A DNA stretch of 64,000 nucleotides. Source: Linnemannia elongata (lineage: Eukaryota; Mortierellomycota; Mortierellomycetes; Mortierellales; Mortierellaceae). The position numbers and the translations under genes were made by a program. Below the pieces are notes generated by a model. That model saw only the letters and a list, made by a program, of their open reading frames with translations. It was not told the origin of the DNA and did no database searches. The stretch spans positions 868,001 through 932,000 of the forward strand of contig JAXBDG010000018.1 in the NCBI GenBank assembly GCA_036320915.1, written 5' to 3'. Positions 20,466 to 31,795 of this stretch are shown here, in pieces. Positions within the stretch are counted from its first letter, which is position 1. Each line of letters starts with the position of its first letter.

Positions 20466-21560
20466 GTAGGGTCAGTGTACCTCGCAAATTAGGAATAACA
20501 AAAATAAAAAGTACCGGGCTCGTGCGTAATGACTCCAGTGTACTCGCATTACTGACAGTATAGTCGTCTCTCCCCTCTCCCTTTCTCCAAATCACGCTAA
20601 GCTGTTGGTGTAAGTAGACACATTAATAATAAACAAATGTCCTATGAAAAATAGAATAGCACGGACACCATAGGAGCGTTTGCCTTTAACTGAAGGAATG
20701 GAGGAAGAATGAAGAATGAAGGGAGGGAGAGGGGCAAAGGGGAAAATATGTTTTCTCTGTTGTTGAGTGTGTACGTGGCTGTTGTACAAGCAAACACAAT
20801 AGTCGTCATCGTTGTGTTGAGAGAGGGTAATGGTGTGAGAGAGAGGAGGGGAAGAAGGTAGGCATTATAAGGTATGATGATGAATGAAAGGCGTGTGTAT
20901 TGGAGGTGGAAGGAAAGAGGGAGAGGGAAAGTGGGCAGCAAACAAGTGCGAGCAAAAAATGACGTGCTAGCCTATGGCGTCTTATGGCTATGGCCTCTCA
21001 ACCTGTACCTCCAACACCAATATTATCCTCATCTGTTGACCCAGAAGAGTTGCTAAAACCGACCCCACACTGACTGGAGGAAGGGTAAGCACTACAAAGT
21101 GCGAGAAGGACTCGAATGCTGACCAGGCGATGAGGGATGACAATCGGCTCGACTCAGGTGATAACGACCATCTGAACTTAAATACTGTTATTGTTGTGAT
21201 GGAGGTGGCAAAGGGTTGCTCACCGTCGCTGTGCGGAATCACCGTGGTTGAAAGGAAGAATGCTTCTTTAATGTCTATGCGTCTCGAAATTCCGGAAATA
21301 CGTTAGGGTGTCTTCTGGTTTATCTTCTCTTGTGCTTTCGAGCGAGAAGGAGAACAAAAATAAGTATGAAAGACGCGTATCTTTCATACGGACAAGCGAT
21401 GAGGAGGCGCCTGAGGTATTGAGAGATGATATATTGTCTGGAATCTTGAGAGCGGTGATCAGCCGGTCGGCAGTTCCCTTTGTTGTAGTAGGTTGTTTTG
21501 GAGAGAGAGAGAGGGACGCGTGCCATGCCATTTCCTTTAGTTATATCAACAAAACCTAGG
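17892..21560. other. Gene-poor intergenic region
   Basis: No gene is recognised in 3.7 kb. It holds an A13 run right after the F-box gene stop, a T-run at about 18952, C14 at about 18994-19008, T26 at 19544-19569, a (CA)16 repeat at 20429-20462 and a small GC hairpin (GGCGCCttttgaGGGCGC) near 18750. A 71-codon frame at 18479-18694 has an ordinary amino-acid mix, but nothing supports it as a gene. Confidence 0.5.
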
Positions 21561-22323
21561 AGACAGACAATTGCTTGGGTATTTTTAGTTGTGCAAAACG
21601 ATAGAGAGGAGGCTCCACAGAATGATAGAAGGGACGGATACGCGGAACGAAAGAAAAGATTGCGTTTTGATGATATGCAAAAAAAAAAAAAAAAAAAAAA
21701 AAAAATGATCTTGTTGTTTCTAAATGGGCAGGATAATTTTTGGTACCCGTTTACAGTAGGAAAAAAGTGTGTTTGTTTGTGACCCATGGTGAATTAAACA
21801 AGCACAGTAAGACAACACACAATGGTTGCATCTCGGCTGATTAAAATGTGCCGCGGGGTGGAAAGAGAGAGATAATATTTACATGAGAGCGAGGCGCACC
21901 AAGAGAATGAGGAAAGAAAAGGATAAAAATCAATAAAAAAAAAATATAAAAAAAAAAAAAGGGAAGCATAGACCATGAGAGACAAGTACCAGTAGGTGAA
22001 GGCGAGTATGTAAATCATGGGGCTGTCTTCACGGATTTATGATATGAGTTATGACAAGCGCTATATTTTATTTTGAGAGGTGAACGACAATAGAGGGCAA
22101 GAAAGGCATTATTTGTAGTTGCTAGGATGCAATTCAAATGATGACAGCTGGGCAATGAAAATGCATAAAGAAAAGCAGCTTCTAGTCTCTCGCAGCTGTT
22201 ATAGAATTCCTATCGTCCTCTCGTCCAAGGTACTCTGGCCGAAGTGAAAAAAGAACATCATGGCGTTGTTATCGTTTTGGCGAAGAGATAAACAACAAGT
22301 CACTAAAAAGGGGGAGGGTACGG

Positions 22324-22708
22324 CTATATTCGACCCTCAGCAAGAGAAGCCCAGGAGGGAAGGATGTATGGCTGAGTAGTCACAAGTGACAAACCAGGGA
22401 GGAGGGTGGCAAAATGACAAGGATGAAAATGGCATTGGAGGGGGAAGGTTGGGGGACTACTCCAGCGGACAGCCAAGGATGGCGCAAATAGATGGGCGAT
22501 AAAGAGGGGCAGATGGATCAGACGACATGGTAATAGGATTGCAGGGAGACAGGAAGTCAGCATAACGAGGACGACAGGGTAGAATCATGAAATTGAAGGA
22601 CTGTTCTAACGGACAACCAAGCGTGATTTTCAAATCGAGACAAGGGACAGTTCCGCGAAGATGAAGATCTCGGTGGAGGGATGTGGTACTGTTGACAGAG
22701 GATTCCAA
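22324..22708 (-). pseudogene. V gene, copy 1, with nonsense codon
   Basis: Begins with MESSVNSTTSLHRDLH and matches the 124-residue V frame at 39795-40169 along its length. At 22457-22459 the Gln codon of the PLEQ motif is TAG, and a small indel follows, so only 83 residues would be made. The rest of the frame is still recognisable downstream to about 22334. Function unknown. The intact relative suggests decay after duplication, if V is a real gene. Confidence 0.4.
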
Positions 22709-23550
22709 GGACCCTTCTCACCCCCTCCCCTCCATCGAAATTTTTTCCCTCCCTTAGTAGTATAGCAATGTCAGCATTTGGGCGCGAGTGCAAGTGAGGG
22801 AAGAGCAATAAGCGAGTGAGTGAGAGTGAGGGAGTGAAAGACGAATTCTTTTTTTTCTTTCTGTGTCTAGGTCCATGTACAAATCACACATGCATTGGAC
22901 TCATTGGGTGATTGACGGTGGTGCTGATTGAAACGGGAGTCACACAACACACAACACACAACACAGAACACAACGGTCTATACGTTTGCTCATGTTGCTA
23001 CTCACCCTTTTTAGGAAGAACCACCACCCCCTCCCCCTTTTTTTTGCCGTGCATTTTTTTTGTCCATTTGGCAAGAAAAAAAAAAAAAAAAAAAAAAGGA
23101 ACGGTAACACACCGTCCCTTGGTCTTACCTTTTTGTATTTTTTATTTCTCACCCTAGTACAACCTCACTGAGCTCATCTCAGAAAAAATACTAAAAAGGC
23201 CAATGTCCGATCTGATTCTGAGCACAAAAAAGGGGGAGGAATTTCTTTTTGCAAACGTGTGTGTCAGGACAAAGGTCATGATGAAGAAAAATAAAGAACT
23301 ATCGACTCAAAGGGTGTTGGGTGGTACTGAATAGCCCCTGACAAACATGCACTTCGATTCAATGGAGACTGAATGTGAATAGGTGAAGACCGCTGTTAGC
23401 CTGGCCCTCTTCTTTCATTTCATTTTCTGCTAATCAATAGTCGACAACTTCGGAACAATTGTTTGAACAACGGGCAACAAGCAACATCAAATGTGAATGC
23501 CACAATGGAACCCCGGAAAAGCATGAATGACATTGGATATTAAAAAAAAA

Positions 23551-23560
23551 CAAGGTATAA
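23551..23560 (+). promoter_or_regulatory. TATA-like box upstream of U copy 1
   Basis: GGTATAAAAG about 270 nt upstream of the U start, in a segment conserved with 41567-41576 upstream of copy 2. A long C/T-rich leader lies between box and ATG, with other possible initiation sites in it. Confidence 0.4.
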
Positions 23561-23823
23561 AAGAGATCTGCCTCGCTCTAATATTTTCTTTCATTTCTCT
23601 GATCCTTTGTGTCTCTTTACTATTTACCCCTACTTACTGCTCGATTTATCGTACTCTTGCTCTCATTCGTATCTCTCCATCTTCTCTCGCTCCCTATCAT
23701 CTAACCTCACATCACTCACCCATACTCAGCGACAGCCCTTAATTTTACGGTGACTGCACTCCTCTCTATTCTTATCAACCTACCTCCCCTCCTCGATCCA
23801 GTAGCTGTACCACATCTGCCACC

Positions 23824-24258
23824 ATGTTTACAAAATTAACAGCACGACGATCGCGCTTGAACGTACTTGATAGCGATAGCGATCGCGAAATGAATATTGA
23901 GGTCACCGAGTACGGACTACCCTTGGACTTTGCACCTGTACCTGCTGTTGCTCTTGCCATTGCTGTCGGCCCTGCGATGATACCCACGGGACCTTTCCTT
24001 CCAGCACCACCCTCTCCACCACCACTCTCTCCGCCAGCACCAGGTGCGGCCACACCGATGGTTTTAGATACTCTTGGACTCAACCCTCTCTTAGAGTCTG
24101 CGAATCATGTTGCCGGCATCGTCATTCCGGAGCCCATCGCTGAGGAGCAGGAAAACGGCCACCATCACCACCAACAATATCAACATCAGCGGAACTTCCC
24201 TCCTCTCACCTTCCTTCAACAAACGCATCCTGCCTCTCTCCCAACATGGGAAGAGTAG
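23824..24258 (+). CDS. U gene, copy 1: small Pro-rich protein, 144 aa
   Basis: Starts MFTKLTARRSRLNVLDSDSD in a good context (GCCACCATG). The basic N-terminus and DSDSDRE acidic patch are followed by a Val/Ala/Pro-rich centre with PPSPPPLSPP, an acidic PEPIAEEQE and a His/Gln stretch. The first 40 residues are identical to the copy at 41788. The C-termini differ because of a deletion, which here brings an early TAG. No known domain or signal peptide is seen. Conservation of the N-terminus at both loci and the strong start context support a real gene. Function unknown. Confidence 0.6.
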   Translation: MFTKLTARRSRLNVLDSDSDREMNIEVTEYGLPLDFAPVPAVALAIAVGPAMIPTGPFLPAPPSPPPLSPPAPGAATPMVLDTLGLNPLLESANHVAGIVIPEPIAEEQENGHHHHQQYQHQRNFPPLTFLQQTHPASLPTWEE

Positions 24259-24539
24259 CAGTCACAATTTCAGCTCTGCTTGTTAAAGTTGCCGCTTGCT
24301 TGTTACAGTTGCCGCTGAGTCGCATTGTCGATCCAGTTGCAGAAGCCAGACCCCTCCTTCATGCACCTCCTGCGGTCTACCAAAGTGTACATCTCTCCTA
24401 ATAGCATCGACAACATCAGCATCAGCAACGAGGATCATGGCAGTCACACAGCACAGCCTCGGCAACCTCCAGAGAACAAAAAGCATCGACAGTAACAGCA
24501 GCTTCTTCTCTTCCTCCTAAGGATGGCGGTCGCTTCGGC

Positions 24540-25340
24540 TTCTGCGCAGGCAGACAATGACTGGTACAATTTCATTCCGTAATTGTACAATTAGAGGGAG
24601 CGGAGGGAGGGAAGAATGGATGGAGGAGAGGAAGTGATGCTTGGAGGTTGTCTTTCCTATTGTGCCTTTTTTTCTATTTACTTCCTTCGTGTCTTCCTCC
24701 TTGAACCTAAATTAAACCACCTTTTTTTCATTGCCTTCACTACTTTTTTCGGCTTCCTTAACTTGTTTCTGACTTTTCTCCGATTTAGCAGACTTTTCTC
24801 CCTTTACACCTGCTACAATACAGCATCATTGACACAACTCTATTCAGCCCTCATCGTTTTGACTACCACAATACACCCACGATCAGTTTGCTCATTGCTG
24901 CGTCACAGTCCACACTAACAGGCACACACCTACACCTTCTTGATGCTCGACGCCTTGCAGCAGTGTCGTTGTCAATGAGAGGAACTGAGGCAGCATTGCC
25001 AGCCCATTCGTATTTAACATTTCTTTTGAGTCTGTTAGTGTGAGAGAGAGTAGGGAGCCAGAGAGGGAGAAAAACGTTGACAATACAAAAGCAAGAAGGG
25101 CAGGGGTTTGGTATTTACTTATTGACCAGGGTGGGTGGAGGAGATCCATTCATGCATTTTTTTGCTCTTTTCTTTAAAGGAAGGGAACATGGGTCGGGTT
25201 GAATGGATATATGGGCAGAAAGGGAGGGGTACGATATCGATGCAGTTCAATGTATTACTTTGTATTCTTTCTTGATTTGTTTGTTATAGGGAACCCGTTT
25301 GTTGGTTCAACGTGCGTGCAATATAGGATCGGAGGGGGGA
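24540..25340. other. Intergenic
   Basis: No gene seen. Begins with the conserved 3' segment of the U block (GGATGGCGGTCGCTTCGG), followed by C/T-rich sequence. Confidence 0.4.
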
Positions 25341-25360
25341 GAGCCACCACGCTTAGCAAA

Positions 25361-25362
25361 CC

Positions 25363-25456
<94 letters not shown>
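25361..25456 (+). repeat. (CAA)n microsatellite, about 32 units
   Basis: An almost pure ACA/CAA tract followed by interrupted AACAATAAC units. The Thr, Cys and Leu homopolymer frames it produces on both strands are treated as non-coding. Confidence 0.9.
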
Positions 25457-25458
<2 letters not shown>

Positions 25459-25459
25459 A

Positions 25460-27740
25460 ACAACAATAACAAAAACAACAACATGCTATAGACAACGTGC
25501 CACCCAAAATAAAGAGAGGCGCTCCTTGATGCTATCGTCGGCATCGGCGGAGGAACAAAAATGCAATGCTCAATTTTGTTGGAACACAGTGAACAACGCC
25601 AAACATCTTGCTCATGGAGATGGAAACGCAAAAATCGAGACTGATAACTGACAGTGCGTTTTATGCCCTTTACATTCATCGTGACAGGCATGGCTGAGAT
25701 ATTAGCACCCGCCATCTTGAAAAAACACCGCTTGCACTCTTGATAATATTACCTACCTACAAGCACCATTCAAAAAATGGCACACAATCCCGGACACATT
25801 TTCCAGCCTTCTTGGCACACAGCTCATTCCTCTCTCTTATTGCTCGATACCCCTTTGTATCGTACACCGAGACCCCTGTCATCCAGCAGCTGCCTCTCTA
25901 AGATTAGTTGACTGCCGTTTAAGACCAGTTGGAGACCCTGGCCATTGGCCCTGCCCAAGCATAACAAAAGCGACCCCCTTAGTCGAAAAGAATTCCTTGA
26001 GCATATCGGTCCCACCACCTCTGTTTGTTATTCCATTTTTTCGACTGATTCATCCACGCTAACACATCTCCCGCCTGTCCTTGCCCGCCTGCTGCGTTCC
26101 CTCCACTGCCCTCCTTTGTCCCCTCTTGTGCACATCATCCCTCCTCATTGCTTTGTCTCTCTGGACTACTCAACGTTGGCGTTCAACATTTTCTCCATCT
26201 CCACCTGCTCTTCCTCTGCTACTGTTTCTTGCCCTCGCATTTCTCACTTCATCTTGAATGTTTGGCCAAAAAAATTGTTCAACGTCACTTTTTTCCCTCT
26301 ATTCCTCTAACTGGCACGAATAAATTGTTTATAGTTCATTGGCCAGCTCTCTGACCCTTTCTCTTCGCGTTGTGTGACATTTTTTTTCTTTGGCATTTCT
26401 CCGACATCCTTTTTTCGCGTGTTTTGTAGGGCCGCAACCGGAAGAAAAAGTTCCCAATGCCAGTTATTTTGTTCCCTTGCCTTCCACAACTATTTTTATT
26501 CTTTGTCTCTGTGCACGCTAACTTTCATGTTGTCTATATCAGGCTATCAAAATGGCCAATTAAGATACGACCAGGAAAAGGAATACTGAGGCAGAGCTTT
26601 GGCGAGTGTGCTGTATTGTCTCCCGTCCCACCCTCTTCGACATCCCCTTAGCAAGATGCTAATTTCAGCGTTCTCCATTTTCTTTAGTGGTCAAGGAGGA
26701 AGAAAATGCAAGTCTGCATAGTGAAGGTAGGGGGTGTGAAGATAAATGCTACTGCGGGAACGAGAGAGGAAAGAACAAGCCCCTATCTCTCATATTCTGG
26801 CACGGCATGACATACCTATCCAAAATCGCCCACCATCTAGGCCTCTGATATTACAGGGTAGACTGAAAGATAGGTTAAGACAAATAGGCCAAAGGCGAGG
26901 ACGTTACCTTCAATCATGTCCAGGAGCCACGCCTGGATGCGAAATTGATTTACATATGCATTAGTTCTTGCTGTCGACCTAGCCCGAGGCCGCCACACAT
27001 TCCTTCCTTAAGTCCTTCCTCTTCATCTTACTGCCCTCATTTCCCTCTGCTTTGTCCCCCTTACTTTCTCTTTTTTGCCTTCGAATGTCGTTCTTGTGTC
27101 GCGTCCAGTCTCGCCTCTTCCGTTCTTAGCGTCCTTGTTTTTTTCATTTTAATGCAGCCAAGACCTGTCGAGTCGTCTCCTGGATACCATGCGACAGGAC
27201 CTTGCATGATGTACCTGGCATTCATCTAATTCTTGAAACGCTTGTCCGGTCAGTTTCACGACCAACTTACGTTTCCCCTTTCAGTTTCAGCTTGGATGAC
27301 CCCACCTATGCTTCTCCTGTTTTTTTTTCTTCGCCTGTGCCTCCTTTTTTTGACTCAATTCAAGAGGGACGTTGACCTTGGAGAACGATTCTTTCCCCTG
27401 TCAGTCTGCAGAAAGGGTATGCTGAAGTGCGAAATATCATTTTAATTGCCCAGGGCAGGCAAACTATCTTTCCAGATACCGTGGTACGAGTACGACCAAT
27501 GCCCCAAATCCCGAGCATGTGGTTAGTTCATTAAATTCCAAGTTCGATGCTCATTGCAAGGAAGGACTTTTGGCTCAAAGATGCATTGGTTCGAGCAAAA
27601 AGCATAGTGCCTGGCCACCTCACCGTCCCTCACTTCTGCCAACAGTCGAAACCACGAAGTGACGGCCATGCACCTATCGTGTTTTTGTCTTTGTCCTTTC
27701 TTTGCCCTTGTATTTTTTCCTTTGACATTTGCCTTTTTGT
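25460..27740. other. Intergenic with possible P-gene relic
   Basis: No intact gene. Around 25865-25975 the sequence GCCGTTTAAGACCAGTTGGAGACCCTGGCCATTGGC lines up loosely with the 3' half of the P genes (GCCGTTCAACTCCAGCTTCAAGACCTGGCCATCAATG). I read this as a decayed copy. The remainder is C/T-rich with no recognised content. Confidence 0.35.
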
Positions 27741-27742
27741 AT
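27733..27742 (+). promoter_or_regulatory. TATA-like box of gene X
   Basis: GCGTATAAAT stands about 100 nt before the ATG at 27840. An ATG at 27753 lies too close to the box to be in the transcript, which favours the 27840 start. Confidence 0.4.
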
Positions 27743-27839
27743 TTGCGTATAAATGACCATTGGCCACCTTCCTTCTTCAGTTAACCAGAACAGGACCAAC
27801 AAAAGTAACGACCCTCCCTCCCCCTTCCTTTACGACTTA

Positions 27840-28232
27840 ATGTCCCACCACGATGTGCTCTTTCATCACACTCGAAGACAAGTCAACAACAACTACCCTC
27901 TGTCTTCCCTTTCAGATGTCGTCGTATCCCACGAAGAACCCCCACCGGCTGACATGCTTGCGATCCAAGCCCAGCTCGAAGCCTTGATCGTTGTCGCTGA
28001 TCAAGAGGACAATGCTGCCGAACAAGAAGAAGGTACCGAGCAAGAAGACAATGATGTCGAGCAAGAAGAGGAAGGTGCCGAGCAAGAAGAGAATGATGCC
28101 AAGCAAGATGAAGGTGTCGAGCAAGAAGACAATGATGCCGAGCAAGAAGGAGATGATACCGAGCAAGGTGATACCGAGTACGACAACTCTCCTGCCAAAG
28201 ATGGGGTTGATAATGAGGATGACGATGCTTAA
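27840..28232 (+). CDS. Gene X: acidic Glu/Gln-repeat protein, about 130 aa
   Basis: From ATG 27840 the product has a His-rich start (MSHHDVLFHH), a short amphipathic helix (DMLAIQAQLEALIVVADQ) and then about 65 residues of imperfect E-Q-E-D/E-x repeats ending in DNEDDDA. The helix resembles the one in the P genes (VHLQAQLYAVQLQLQDLAI), which is also followed by an acidic tail. X may therefore be a P relative with an expanded tail. The strongly acidic repeat suggests a nuclear or chaperone-like acidic tail, but this is a guess. An AATAAA is found about 190 nt downstream at 28421. Starting instead at 27753 would add 29 residues. Confidence 0.55.
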   Translation: MSHHDVLFHHTRRQVNNNYPLSSLSDVVVSHEEPPPADMLAIQAQLEALIVVADQEDNAAEQEEGTEQEDNDVEQEEEGAEQEENDAKQDEGVEQEDNDAEQEGDDTEQGDTEYDNSPAKDGVDNEDDDA

Positions 28233-29935
28233 GTCGATCAAATCGTCGGCGCAGAGACCCAGGAGCCGGAGTTGGAGTAGCAATTGAAGATCGTCAAGCT
28301 CTCTACACTTTCTCCCATTGCATTTTTTTTGTGTCACAAGCATCGTCATTTTTTTTCCCTTCATTCCGGCCTTATGCTCTCTCGGTGTAATGCTCTTGTC
28401 ACGTTTTCTCACTGAGCTGCTAATAAAATTACCTATTGAAACGAACCTAAGTGGTACTGTCTCCTTTTCCTTTCCTTCCGCGCCCTTTAGCTCTCTTCTG
28501 CACATGTCCTCGCCATGTTTCTTCTCTAAACCCTTTTGCTCCATTGGCGAAGAATCCTCTATTTTCCAAAACATTACCTCTAATGACTGGTTCCTCTCAG
28601 TCTTGATCATCCACAGCATGCACCACTACCAACTTACTCATTGTTACATCACAACACAGGATGCAATCATCTCTCTCCTTCTTCACTTTCTTCACAACAC
28701 CTCCGTACTCGTACCCCATTGACCATCGAAATCTCATTGCTGTTTCAATTGCTTTTACCTTATCTATTATGTCCACCTGTAGGAAGGAGAGAAGAATGAA
28801 AGGGGGACAGTGGGAAAAATGTGAGAAAGATAAAAACAAGGGTGTACGTGTGTGAATAATAGTACGTTTTTGCTCGTTGACAATGGTGAAGGAGGACAAG
28901 AGAGAGATACTCTTTCTCGTTCTTTGAAGCCCTGGGTCAGCACAACAGAAAGTGGGAATGGGAAAAGAGGCGTTTGATGTTTGCACTTCACTTTTCATTT
29001 TTGTTCTCTGTTATTTGCTTATCTCGTTTAGAGTTATGTACGGAGAGTGTGAAGAAGTGTAGACTGCTACAAAAGGGAAACTGGGGTCGTGAGGAAACTA
29101 GTTTTGGGTCGGACATCCCCTATTTTTCTTGTTCACAAGAGGTGAGGGAGGCAATGGCTAGTGGTAATGAAATGCTCTTGTCTCCTCTAACTCGCCCTTT
29201 GCACCAACCCCCCAACAAAATGGTTTGCACTGAGAAAAGAAGAATCAGATCATGTACTCGTAGCTAAGAATCACGTTCACCCTCACTAAGAGGGATTGGA
29301 TGCAGAGCAAAGCAAACAGCAACTGAGAGATGTGTTAATGGACAAAACACTCTTCATGTTCTATTCCCACGTCCCTCTTCCCTCCACCTTCCTCCCTCTT
29401 CCCTCCTCAGGTTTCTGCAAGATGGTAGTTCTTATGAGCGAAAAATAAAGGTCATGTTCATCAGAGCATAAAGATTTGCATAATTGTGAGCGTGTGCAAT
29501 TAGACCATCGACTTCAATTGAGAAAACCCGGAGAGATGACAAGAAGGTTTGAGCCTCAGCCATGAACAGAGGGGATTTGTACAAGTGCACCATCTCTGCG
29601 AAATGAAATAATATCGACGAAAAGACATGGAGAGCGATGGCATGAGGGAGGACGTGTGCCTTATATCCCTTCTCCCCCTTTCGCTCTTTCTCTCCCTTTC
29701 TCTTGCTGCGTACGCACCATCAATCGAAATTTCCATCTCTTTGAGCACCCTAACTTGTACACAGACATCGTACAAAAATCAGGTGCAAAAGAAGGGACTT
29801 GTTAACTCAAACGGACCTGTGTCCATCACAGACAAGTACGGTTCTCTCTCACGCACCACAAACACATGTACAAGCATAGCCCTGTGCATCCCTTAGCCCT
29901 TTTATAAACCGCGAAGTACCAGCAACCGCTCTTTC
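28233..29935. other. Intergenic
   Basis: No gene supported. Contains the 3' flank of X, purine/pyrimidine-rich stretches and short overlapping ORFs on both strands without recognisable content. Confidence 0.4.
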
Positions 29936-29937
29936 CC

Positions 29938-30042
29938 ATCAGAGAGCATCATGAGGGGATAGAGTAGCTACTTCTCTTTTCTCTTTCACACTTTCGCCAC
30001 TGGTGAGGGCGCTTGAGAGTGCACATTTTCATATAAATACCA
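29938..30042 (+). promoter_or_regulatory. S-gene promoter, type 1 (copy S1)
   Basis: CTCTTTTCTCTTTCACACTTTCGCCACTGGTGAGGGCGCTTGAGA and TATAAATA (30032-30039) are nearly identical to 56577-56675 in front of S5, and absent in front of S2, S3 and S4. The S1 ATG is 134 nt after the TATA box. The only nearer ATGs (30042 and 30047) lie within 10 nt of the box. Confidence 0.55.
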
Positions 30043-30165
30043 TGATATGCCCCGGAAAGTGAAAGTCCACAATTGCTACCACCTTCGCCGCAACAACAAC
30101 CACAACAACCCCAACAATAACGCCAAAAACACCTACCAAGTCAACAACCTACATTCATCTCAACA

Positions 30166-30429
30166 ATGGTATTCAACTTTGCCCGACTCTTTCGACCTCT
30201 GGGGCCTGCTGATCCCGAGATCGATCCCGCGTATCTCCCAGACAACATCACCTCATACACTGAGGGCCCGATCACTGAACCCGCTACGAACCAATCGCCC
30301 GATATTCAAGGCGATCCTCCTATCGATTTCCAAGCTCTCAGCATTGATGCTGCAGCTGCTCAGTCCGAGTTCGATCAGGACTTAACTTTTGTTGGTGGAG
30401 ACCCCGTTGCTGCCTTTACTGGGGTGTAA
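30166..30429 (+). CDS. S gene, copy S1: small acidic protein, 87 aa
   Basis: Reads MVFNFARLFRPLGPADPEID followed by Asp/Glu/Pro/Ala-rich sequence to FTGV and TAA. The first 20 residues are almost unchanged in all five S copies of the window. No signal peptide, membrane segment or known domain is seen; the predicted charge is acidic. A second frame opens at ATG 30047 (MPRKVK) and overlaps it in another phase; it too is conserved near its start in S5. The S frame is favoured because its start follows the TATA box at a normal distance in TCAACAATGG context. Function unknown. Confidence 0.6.
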   Translation: MVFNFARLFRPLGPADPEIDPAYLPDNITSYTEGPITEPATNQSPDIQGDPPIDFQALSIDAAAAQSEFDQDLTFVGGDPVAAFTGV

Positions 30430-30639
30430 GCGTTTGATAGATCACCATGCCAGTGCCGCATCACCATGTCCTTCCCGTCTGCTGTCAGTCCTTCTGGAAG
30501 CATGCTGCACTGACCTCTCCTTTCCGTCTTCATGAATGTATCTTTCCTTCCTCCTTTGCACGTTGTACTCCTCTTTTATGTCTATTTACCCGCCCTGTAT
30601 CATCATTCCTCGCCATACTACTTGTTCCCAATTGTAATA

Positions 30640-30870
30640 TATATTTGTATTGACAACTGTGATCAAATGAATGACACAACCTTATCTTATAATAGCAATC
30701 ATAAACAAAAACGTGACTGTTAGCGGGGTCGCTACTTAGGCTCTCGAACCCATTCGGTAGTGCTCTGGGCGAAGCAACACATAGGCCATGGCTGATGACT
30801 CCCCCTTGTTTAGGGTCCACTTTAACCATCATCACCGACTGCGCGTCCCTCCCCAAATGCATGTTACTTT
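30640..30870 (+). repeat. T-start repeat block, copy 0
   Basis: Conserved about 230-bp block following S genes. Landmarks are ATAAATTTGTATT, GATCAAGTGA, ATCTTATCT, GCGACTATTGGCGG, TTACCTAAGGCTCTTGAATCC and GGCGAAGCAACGCAAGAGCCATGGCT. Also at about 42720, 49850, 57255 and 61310. Here it passes straight into the F-box relic. Confidence 0.65.
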
Positions 30871-30884
30871 TCAATTCTATCCTA

Positions 30885-31320
30885 CTCGACCCTGTTTCAT
30901 CCTCATCGCGGCCCCTGCCGACTAGTATTCCCTCGCCACCTACACCTACACCTACTGGGTTGAATCTTGTAGAGATGCGAAATAAAGAGACTGAAAGGCG
31001 ATGGTCCTCAAGGATGCTGCCTTGGGAATCGGTCTTGGACTTACTCTCCCTTTCTCTACGAAAAAAACGCGTTTTTCGTCCATATTTTCTCCAATTTCTT
31101 CTGCCCTAAGAATCGTCTCTTCTTTCTCGACGTCTGCACTGTCTTCTCCAATCTCAGGCCTCCTACAACAACTGACTGACGTCATCCCATCCAGGTCTTC
31201 ATCACATCCACCACCGCTATCCGTAGACTTGGAATGGTTGCAATGGACGACCAGTGCCTCCCCCCGCCTACCTTCCTCCTTGGACGAGTTTAACCGTCGC
31301 TGCCCCCTCGGAATCATTTT
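30885..31320 (+). pseudogene. Relic of the F-box-like gene
   Basis: Diverged copy of 15645-16030. Matching stretches include CCTGCCGACT(A/G)GTA, GACGATGGTCCTCAAGGA(C/T)GCTGCCTTG, TCTCCAATTTCTTC, ATCCGCCGACTCGAAATGG versus ATCCGTAGACTTGGAATGG, and CCTCCTTGGACGAGTTT. Only the N-terminal third is present, with substitutions and indels in every frame and an in-frame stop in the reading that matches the functional-looking copies. A 129-codon frame remains open in one phase, but I take it as chance. It shows the F-box family has been in this region a long time. Confidence 0.65.
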
Positions 31321-31790
31321 TTTGCTTTTGTTTCATTCCAGACTAGTTCAATACCATGGAGCAGTAAAAACGTCCTTGAGTACGCTGTAACGAGACTGTT
31401 TATCAAAGCCAATAGACACGTTATCCTTTTTTTTGAGATTGTGTATTCTGATACTTTCTTCCGTTGGCGTGTGTAGTAAATAGCCTCATCTAGAAAAGGC
31501 ATGGTTTCTCCTCCTTCACTTGTCATATTTTTTTCTGTCGTTCGTAAGTGTCTGAGCTATGGAAGAAAAAATATATATTATAAGGATTGGAGGCTATGTT
31601 GAATGTTTCTACTTATGTGAATGTATCTGTGGGTATCGATCGACGAGCGTCTCGTTTGGGTGTCCTTGAAAGTGAGATCAAAGGGAGTAGATTGAAAAGG
31701 TTAAAATCGTCCAGGCACAAAATGCCTGCGAGCCATACTCTTTCATCGACTAAGGCATATTATTAAAAAGCCCAGGATCCAGATCTGCTC
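31320..31790. other. Intergenic
   Basis: No gene seen; A/T-rich, with short ORFs only. Confidence 0.4.
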
Positions 31791-31795
31791 CATCT

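Larger units (their letters stand above)
21565..24660. repeat. V-U block, copy 1
   Basis: Homologous throughout to about 38690-42620. Shared landmarks are TTTTTAGTTG(T/C)GCAAAA(C/T)GATAGAG at the left edge, the GACCCATGG and CCGCGGGGT segments, gene V on the - strand, an (ACACA)n stretch, gene U on the + strand, and the GGATGGCGGTCGCTTCGGC 3' segment. Copy 2 has gained a minisatellite near the left edge. Confidence 0.8.

Noticed and set aside
25199..25651. Poly-Thr, poly-Cys and poly-Leu ORFs at 25.2-25.7 kb
   Set aside because: They are produced entirely by the (CAA)n microsatellite.
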